Of a stretch of 64,000 nt of DNA, positions 58,742-64,000 are shown in pieces. The stretch covers positions 62,001-126,000 of the forward strand of contig JACRJA010000065.1 in NCBI GenBank assembly GCA_016235745.1, written 5' to 3'. The stretch's first letter is position 1; every line of letters starts with the position of its first letter. Below the pieces are notes generated by a model that did no database searches, was not told the origin of the DNA, and worked only from the letters and a program-made list of their open reading frames with translations. The translations under genes were made by a program, and so were the position numbers. Source of the stretch: Rhodocyclales bacterium. GTDB lineage: Bacteria > Pseudomonadota > Gammaproteobacteria > Burkholderiales > Rhodocyclaceae.

Positions 58742-61185
58742 GGGGAGAGCTCCTCTTCGTCGCAGGAAGGTTCTTGCCACACAGAATACCAGTAGCGCCG
58801 CGTTTCTGTCCGGTGGCTGCGCACGCTCAAGCCCTCGGCCGCGAAGAAGGCCGTGACCGCGCCGTCGCGGTCGCTGCGCCACGCTTGCGCCCCGGCGCGC
58901 CGCCAGGCCGAGGCAACGCCGCAGTCCGGATGATGAAAACGGTTGCGGTAGCCGACGGCGTAGACCACGTGGCGCGCGCCGGTGGCGGCGATCCACTCGG
59001 GCGCTGAGCTCGTCTTGCTGCCGTGGTGCCCGGCGACGACGAGCTCGGCGCGAACGTCCCGCGCCGGCAGGCTGTCGAGCAGGTGGCGTTCGCCGCGCCG
59101 CCCCAGGTCGCCCGGCACGATCGCCGCCCCGGAGGCCGTCTCCACGCGCAGCACGCAGGAAGCGTCGTTGTCCCCTCGCCCTTTCCATGGGTCGGTGAGG
59201 TCGGGATGCAGCACGGAGAAACGCACGCCGTCCCATTCCCAGCGATCGTCGCGGCTGCAGGGCAGCGCCAGCGGATGCATCGCCGCGAGCCGCTCGTCGT
59301 CCAGGCCGCCAGCGCGCACGGAGGCCGCGGGCAGGGCCCGTGCGAGCGCAGGCCAGCCGCCGACGTGGTCGTTGTCCGGATGCGAGAGGATGACGCGGTC
59401 GAGCTGGCGCACGCCCTGGGCGCGCAGGTAGGGGATGAGCACGCGGCTGCCGGCGTCGAACCCGCCCTGCCGGGGGCCGGTGTCGAAGACGAGGTCATGC
59501 GCGGCGGTCTGCACGTGTACTGCCAGTCCCTGTCCGACGTCGAGCACCGTGAGGCGCGCTTCGCCCGGCCCCGGCCGCGGCGGCTGCCAGAAAAGGATCG
59601 AGGCGATGCCGACGAGGCCGATCGATCGCGCCGGCGTGCCGCGCGGCAGCAGCATCCAGGCGATGGCGGCCGTGGCAGCGAGCACCAGCGGCCAGGGCGG
59701 CGACGGCAGGGCGAACGTCGCGCCGGGTAGCGCCGCGCAAAAGCGCAGCACCGCTTCGAGCAAGGCCACGCTCGCATCGAACGCCGCCACGAGGAAGCCG
59801 GCGGGAAAGGCGAGCACGAGCAGCGCAAGCGGCGTGACTACCCAGCTCACCCAGGGAATGGCCACTAGGTTGGCGAGCGTGCCGAGCGCGGCGACGCTGC
59901 CGAACCAACCGAGCACCACCGGCGCGAGCAGCAGCGTCAGGCGCCATTGCACCGTGACGAGTTCCCGCCCGAAGGACGGCAGCGACCGGTACCACGGCCG
60001 GGTTTGTTGCGCCGCGGCTGCTTCGGCTGTGGCCGCATCTTGCGGCGCAGGCGAACCATAAACGATGAGCGCGCCCATGGCGAGGAAGGAAAGCCAGAAA
60101 CCGGGCGCGCCCACCGCCCAGGGGTCGAAGACGAGCACCGCCCACAGGCTCAACATCAGCACCGTCCAGCCGGAGACGAAACGGCCGCTGAAGAGCGCCC
60201 CGGCCGCTGCCAGCAGCATCACCACGGCGCGTTGCGTCGGCACTTCCATGCCCGCGAGGAGCGCATAGGCGAGCGCCGCGAGCACGCCGGCGACCAGCCC
60301 CGCCTGCCGCGCCGGCACGCGCAGCAGACGATCCGGATCGCGGCGCCACAGGGCCGCCGTGATTCCCCCCGCGAGCACCGCCACCAGCGTCACGTGCAAG
60401 CCGGAGATACTCACCAGGTGCGCCGTGCCGGTGGCAGCGATCGTCTGCCAGGCCTCTTCGTCGAACCCCCGCGTCTCGCCGATCGCCAGCGCCGCGAGCC
60501 ATTCGCCCTGGCGCGAACCCGTGCGTTCGAGCCGTTGCCGCGCCGCCTCGCGCCAGCGCTCCAGCGCTACCCGGGGCGTCCAGACGGTGCCGGCAAGGGC
60601 GTGCGGCGGCGCGCTCACCCGACCGGTGGCACCGATGCCGCGGGAAAACCAGAAGAACTCACGATCGAAGACGCCCGGATCGGCCAGACCCTGCGGCGGG
60701 CGCAGCTTCACCTGCAAGCGCCAGCGTGTTCCGGGCTGCCAGAAGGCGTCGGGAAAATCCGCCTCCTCCCGCCCCTTTCGCGCCGTTGGCGCCAGCAGCC
60801 ACAGGCGGGAAGGAACGCCTTCGGGCGCGCGCTCGACGGCGAGCTCGAAACGACGGCCGGATTCGTCCGCCCTCCCCATAGCGCGCACGTAGCCCTCGAC
60901 CACGAGCTCATGCCCGGCGAGCGCTTCCGGCAGGCGATCGGCCAGGTGCGCAGCGCTGCGCCAGCCGCTCGAAGAGAAAGCGAGCAGCGCGGCGGCAAGA
61001 AAGACGAGCCCATGCCCCCACAGACCCAGCGCCTCGGGCACCTTGCGCCAGCGCCGCCAGCCCAGAGCGAGGGCGATCGCCCCCGCGAGGGCCGAAGCCG
61101 CCAGCACTCCCCGACCCGGCAGCGCTGGCAGCAGGTGCAGCGCGACGCAGCCGAGCAGCCAGCCGGGCGCGAGCGTGGCGATCAC
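58738..61185 (-). CDS. comEC: DNA internalization-related competence protein ComEC/Rec2
   Basis: 815-residue inner-membrane channel for transforming single-stranded DNA. An N-terminal soluble domain (about 60-190) is followed by the multi-helix competence domain (GTAHLVSISGLHVTLVAVLAG, VPTQRAVVMLLAA) and a C-terminal MBL-like domain (LTVLDVGQGLAVHVQT, LSHPDNDHVGG, VVAGHHGSKTSSAP). Start GTG 61185 is inferred from the family N-terminus. Together with the type IV pilus genes here it implies natural competence. Confidence 0.94.
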   Translation of the reverse strand: MIATLAPGWLLGCVALHLLPALPGRGVLAASALAGAIALALGWRRWRKVPEALGLWGHGLVFLAAALLAFSSSGWRSAAHLADRLPEALAGHELVVEGYVRAMGRADESGRRFELAVERAPEGVPSRLWLLAPTARKGREEADFPDAFWQPGTRWRLQVKLRPPQGLADPGVFDREFFWFSRGIGATGRVSAPPHALAGTVWTPRVALERWREAARQRLERTGSRQGEWLAALAIGETRGFDEEAWQTIAATGTAHLVSISGLHVTLVAVLAGGITAALWRRDPDRLLRVPARQAGLVAGVLAALAYALLAGMEVPTQRAVVMLLAAAGALFSGRFVSGWTVLMLSLWAVLVFDPWAVGAPGFWLSFLAMGALIVYGSPAPQDAATAEAAAAQQTRPWYRSLPSFGRELVTVQWRLTLLLAPVVLGWFGSVAALGTLANLVAIPWVSWVVTPLALLVLAFPAGFLVAAFDASVALLEAVLRFCAALPGATFALPSPPWPLVLAATAAIAWMLLPRGTPARSIGLVGIASILFWQPPRPGPGEARLTVLDVGQGLAVHVQTAAHDLVFDTGPRQGGFDAGSRVLIPYLRAQGVRQLDRVILSHPDNDHVGGWPALARALPAASVRAGGLDDERLAAMHPLALPCSRDDRWEWDGVRFSVLHPDLTDPWKGRGDNDASCVLRVETASGAAIVPGDLGRRGERHLLDSLPARDVRAELVVAGHHGSKTSSAPEWIAATGARHVVYAVGYRNRFHHPDCGVASAWRRAGAQAWRSDRDGAVTAFFAAEGLSVRSHRTETRRYWYSVWQEPSCDEEELSP

Positions 61186-61203
61186 GGCCGGGCATCCCGC
61201 CGC

Positions 61204-62406
61204 TCAATGCAGGTAGCGCGGACCCGACGGCGTATGGTTGGGATTGCTGTCGCCCCCGTCTTCCTCTTGGGCGGGAAGCTCGGCGTGCACCAGTTCCCCC
61301 TCGGCGTTGGGGAAGAGCGGAGCGCCGCAGTCGTCGCAGAATTCGAGCGGCAGGGTACGGCGCAGCGTCACGACGTCGTGGATGCCCACCGCCTTGAGGG
61401 TTTCATGGATCTGCCGCTGCGCCTCGGCCTCCGTCTCGTCGGCGCCGAGCAAGGGCCAGGGCACGCCGTGCACCACCTGGCCGCCGTGCTTGAGGGCGAG
61501 CCCGATGCGGTATTCGAATTCGCCCTGGCTCTCGCAGGGCGCGACCACCGCGCGCAGGTGGCTCGCGGCGATGTCGGCCTCGGCGGCGAGAAAGGCGACG
61601 GCGGCATGGATCGCAAAGGGGCGGGCGTCGCGATTGGCCTTGCGCGAGGCGGTGAAGTAGGCATCGGGCAATTCCGTCTCGGTGCCGCAGCCGGGCATGA
61701 TCTGCGCGAGCACCGGCCCGGCCTGCTTGCGCCATTGGGCGAAGGCGAATTCGCGATCGCCCTCCGCTTCCTGCCAGGTGAAGATGGGCCCATCCTTGGG
61801 CGCGGCGGCGGCCGCCAGCACGTAGCGGATGTCGGAGAGGAAGACGGCGGATTCGGGAAGCGCATCGCGATCGACGGCATGATCGCGCCCGGCGAGCGCG
61901 TCTTTGCCGGCCGCCTGCAGCCACTGCCGCGTGGCGACGAACCCCTGGGGCAGCTGGTCGGGGCTGAAGAGATAGTCGAAAAGGGCGAATTTCACCCCGG
62001 CGGCGAAGATGTGCGCGCCCAGATGCACGCGCAGGTTCTCACGCACCGCCTGGGGAATCGGGCGGGCCGGGATCTGGAAGCGCGACCAGGCGAGCACGGG
62101 GGCGGCCACGAGCACCAGGTCATGGTTCTTGTCGAAATCGGTCAGCGTCTCGGCCTCCGAGTCGAGCACGTCGCTCAACTCCTCGTAGGCCTGCAGCTCG
62201 CTCTGGTAGAGATGATCGAGCGCGCGCTCGATCGCGGCTTCGTCTCCGGCCTCGAGCAGGGTGCGGACCGCCTCGCCGAGCAGACGTTCCCAGTAGCGAT
62301 CCTCGATGCGGCTGCCCGACTGGGCCAGCCCCTTGGCGAGCCAGCACAGACGCTCGGCATCGCGCGGCAGGCCGCTCGGGCGGGGAATGCGGGTTTTCTT
62401 CTTCAT
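61204..62406 (-). CDS. DUF2863 family protein
   Basis: 400 residues, soluble, no known catalytic motif. Opening block SGLPRDAERLCWLAKGLAQSGSRIEDRYWERLL and DLVLVAAPVLAWSRFQIPA match a family I know from betaproteobacteria as DUF2863. Near the C-terminus FCDDCGAPLFPNAEGELV holds a CxxC that could bind metal. ATG 62406 (MKKKTR) is the best start. It lies between ppsR (23-base gap) and comEC (18-base gap) on the same strand. Confidence 0.75.
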   Translation of the reverse strand: MKKKTRIPRPSGLPRDAERLCWLAKGLAQSGSRIEDRYWERLLGEAVRTLLEAGDEAAIERALDHLYQSELQAYEELSDVLDSEAETLTDFDKNHDLVLVAAPVLAWSRFQIPARPIPQAVRENLRVHLGAHIFAAGVKFALFDYLFSPDQLPQGFVATRQWLQAAGKDALAGRDHAVDRDALPESAVFLSDIRYVLAAAAAPKDGPIFTWQEAEGDREFAFAQWRKQAGPVLAQIMPGCGTETELPDAYFTASRKANRDARPFAIHAAVAFLAAEADIAASHLRAVVAPCESQGEFEYRIGLALKHGGQVVHGVPWPLLGADETEAEAQRQIHETLKAVGIHDVVTLRRTLPLEFCDDCGAPLFPNAEGELVHAELPAQEEDGGDSNPNHTPSGPRYLH

Positions 62407-62429
62407 GGTGTCGCTCCAAAAAACCCGTC

Positions 62430-63269
62430 TCACAGATCGGCGTATTTTTGCATCTTTTGCAGATGCTGCATGATCACGGCAGCGATCTCCTCGATCGATT
62501 TGGTCGTCGAGTCGATCCAGGGGATCCCTTCGCGGCGCATCAGGGCCAGCGCCTCTTCCACCTCCTTGCGGCAGTTCTCCAGTGAAGCATAGGCGCTGCT
62601 GGGGCGGCGCTCCTCGCGGATTTGGGCCAGGCGCTCGGGGGAGATGGTCAGCCCGAAGAGCTTGGCGCGGTGCGGCTTGAGCGGCGCGGGCAGCGCCTTG
62701 CGCTCGAAATCCTCGGGAATCAGCGGGTAGTTGGCCGCCTTCACCGCATACTGCATGGCCAGGTACAGGCTCGTGGGCGTTTTTCCCGAGCGGGACACGC
62801 CGATGAGAATGATGTCAGCGTCGTCGAGCGTGCCATCCTGCACGATCCCGTCGTCGTGCGAGAGCGCGAAGTTGATCGCTTCGATGCGCCGCTGGTAGCT
62901 GCGGTTGTCGAGGATGCCGTGGAATCGCCCCACCGCGTGCGTGCTCGGCATGCCCAGCTCGCGCTCGAGCGGCCCGAGAAAAGTGCCGAAGAGATCGACG
63001 ATGTGGGCTTCGGCCCGATGCAGCACCGCCACCACGGCGGGCTGCACCAGGGTGCTGAAAACGATGGGACGCAGCCCCGTGCGCCGCTTCACCCGTTCGA
63101 TGCGCTCCACGAGGTCGCTCGCTTTTTCCGGCGCATCGACGAAGGGCGCGCGCACCTCGTCGTAGTCGAAGTCGGGGAATTGCGCGAGCAGACTGTGACC
63201 GAGCGTTTCGGCGGTGATGCCCGTGCCGTCGGAGACGTAGAATACGGTGCGTTTTGGGGTATCCGGCAT
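62430..63269 (-). CDS. ppsR: PEP synthase regulatory protein (kinase/pyrophosphorylase, DUF299)
   Basis: 279 residues. Bifunctional ADP-dependent kinase and Pi-dependent pyrophosphorylase that switches PEP synthase off and on by threonine phosphorylation. RTVFYVSDGTGITAETLGHSLLAQF and the P-loop ILIGVSRSGKTPTSLYLA are the family hallmarks; the late STTKSIEEIAA is also conserved. It is divergent from its target gene ppsA. Confidence 0.95.
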   Translation of the reverse strand: MPDTPKRTVFYVSDGTGITAETLGHSLLAQFPDFDYDEVRAPFVDAPEKASDLVERIERVKRRTGLRPIVFSTLVQPAVVAVLHRAEAHIVDLFGTFLGPLERELGMPSTHAVGRFHGILDNRSYQRRIEAINFALSHDDGIVQDGTLDDADIILIGVSRSGKTPTSLYLAMQYAVKAANYPLIPEDFERKALPAPLKPHRAKLFGLTISPERLAQIREERRPSSAYASLENCRKEVEEALALMRREGIPWIDSTTKSIEEIAAVIMQHLQKMQKYADL

Positions 63270-63302
63270 GGCGGGGGAGCTGGCGCTCGTGGCGCGTTGC
63301 GC

Positions 63303-63331
63303 TTACCAAAATGAGGGAAAACCCTTAGAAT
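63303..63331 (+). promoter_or_regulatory. Candidate sigma-70 promoter of ppsA
   Basis: TTACCA (63303-63308), a 17-base spacer and TAGAAT (63326-63331), 40 bases before ATG 63371. The surrounding sequence is the most AT-rich of the ppsR-ppsA gap. Confidence 0.5.
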
Positions 63332-63370
63332 ACCATTTTTCCGTGCCTCACGAACTCAGGAAAGGCTGCG

Positions 63371-64000
63371 ATGACCCGATATGTGATCCCGTTCAACGAG
63401 CTGCGCATGACCGACGTCGGCATCGTCGGCGGCAAGAACGCCTCGCTCGGCGAGATGATCAGCCAACTGCCCGCGGACGTGCGCGTGCCGGGCGGTTTTG
63501 CCACCACCGCCGAAGCCTACCGCCTCTTCCTGGCGCAAAATGGTCTCGCACAGCGCATCCATGACGCGCTCGAAACGCTCGACGTCGATGACGTCAGCGC
63601 GCTCGCCCAGACCGGCGCCGAGATCCGCCGCTGGATCATGGAGACGCCTTTCCCGCCCGAGTTCGAGGCCCAGATCCGCCAAGCCTACGCCGAACTCGTC
63701 ACCCGCGAAGGCGAAGGGGCGAGTTTCGCCGTGCGCTCCTCGGCCACGGCCGAAGACCTGCCCGATGCCTCCTTCGCCGGCCAGCAGGAAACCCTGCTCA
63801 ACGTCTCCGGCATCGAGAACATCCTCCACGCCATCAAGGAAGTCTTCGCCTCGCTCTACAACGACCGGGCGATCGCCTATCGCGTGCACAAGGGCTTCCG
63901 TCACGCCGAGGTGGCCTTGTCGGCCGGCGTGCAGCGCATGGTGCGCTCCGACGCGGGCGCTTCCGGCGTGATGTTCACCATCGACACCGAATCCGGATTC
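63371..64000 (+). CDS. ppsA: Phosphoenolpyruvate synthase, N-terminal part (truncated by window end)
   Basis: The first 210 residues are present. PEP synthase converts pyruvate and ATP to PEP, AMP and phosphate in gluconeogenesis. [71 protein letters not shown] and [25 protein letters not shown] belong to the ATP-binding domain. AGGAAAGG precedes the ATG. The frame has no stop before the window end, so it is absent from the ORF track. Regulation by the adjacent ppsR is expected. Confidence 0.96.
   Translation, partial: MTRYVIPFNELRMTDVGIVGGKNASLGEMISQLPADVRVPGGFATTAEAYRLFLAQNGLAQRIHDALETLDVDDVSALAQTGAEIRRWIMETPFPPEFEAQIRQAYAELVTREGEGASFAVRSSATAEDLPDASFAGQQETLLNVSGIENILHAIKEVFASLYNDRAIAYRVHKGFRHAEVALSAGVQRMVRSDAGASGVMFTIDTESGF

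Noticed and set aside
59947-62592. 881-residue plus-strand ORF opposite comEC and DUF2863
   Set aside because: Spans two genes and their gap on the opposite strand, and is composed of repetitive Arg/Gly/His sequence.

Overview
The window is a dense, GC-rich piece of a Gram-negative bacterial chromosome. It fits a betaproteobacterium or Hydrogenophilia-type organism, and a Hydrogenophilus/Tepidiphilus relative is my best guess. The support is: a small periplasmic cytochrome c resembling Hydrogenophilus c-552; the linked order mrcA-algH-ruvX-pyrR-pyrB-pyrX diverging from pilMNOPQ; a DUF2863 gene, a family I know from betaproteobacteria; and complete Gram-negative envelope functions (BamC, LolCD, NlpD, type IV pilus secretin). 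I recognise 61 genes, mostly housekeeping. I see no rRNA, tRNA, CRISPR, phage or transposase. No gap longer than 300 bases lacks a gene; the longest are 1-228, 21253-21521, 24275-24493 and 32429-32670.

Layout. 229-537: cytochrome c. 578-2745 (minus): ferredoxin-type reductase and an HDOD protein. 2793-5271 (plus): epimerase-like gene, hemJ, rRNA methyltransferase. 5258-7443 (minus): pilT and pilU. 7516-9945 (plus): yggS-proC-yggT-DUF167. 9942-16117 (minus): mrcA-algH-ruvX-pyrR-pyrB-pyrX. 16238-21252 (plus): pilMNOPQ. 21522-30663 (plus): aroK-aroB-dgt, then gltB-gltD. 30739-38092 (plus): MFS transporter, ssb, MBL-fold gene-tcdA-cbiX, then surE-pcm-nlpD-rpoS. 38074-41995 (minus): MoxR-DUF58-transglutaminase. 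42105-47745 (plus): deacetylase, dapA, bamC, rlmD, dgkA, uppP. 47730-55041 (minus): rpfE-like gene-recJ, prfB, map, glnD. 55093-57028 (plus): lolC-lolD. 57190-63269 (minus): ppsR, DUF2863, comEC, hydrolase, DUF2062. 63371-end (plus): ppsA, cut by the window edge and missing from the ORF track.

Functional themes. Type IV pilus assembly (PilMNOPQ), retraction (PilT, PilU) and DNA import (ComEC) together suggest a naturally transformable, twitching cell, although pilin and PilB/C/D lie elsewhere. Nitrogen assimilation is represented by GltBD and the GlnD sensor; pyrimidine synthesis by PyrB with a catalytically dead dihydroorotase partner and PyrR; the shikimate pathway by AroKB; cell wall precursors by DapA, UppP and Mrc; gluconeogenic control by PpsR/PpsA; and stationary-phase control by RpoS.

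The most unusual item is a 143-bp element present twice in opposite orientation (21310-21452 and 57035-57177). The copies are 134/143 identical without gaps, carry a conserved 3' hairpin and a short open frame starting MAALRGA, and none of the annotated genes explains them. Other notable features are the programmed +1 frameshift in prfB, the HxH-less dihydroorotase, the vestigial EAL domain in the HDOD protein, and several inverted repeats in promoter regions.
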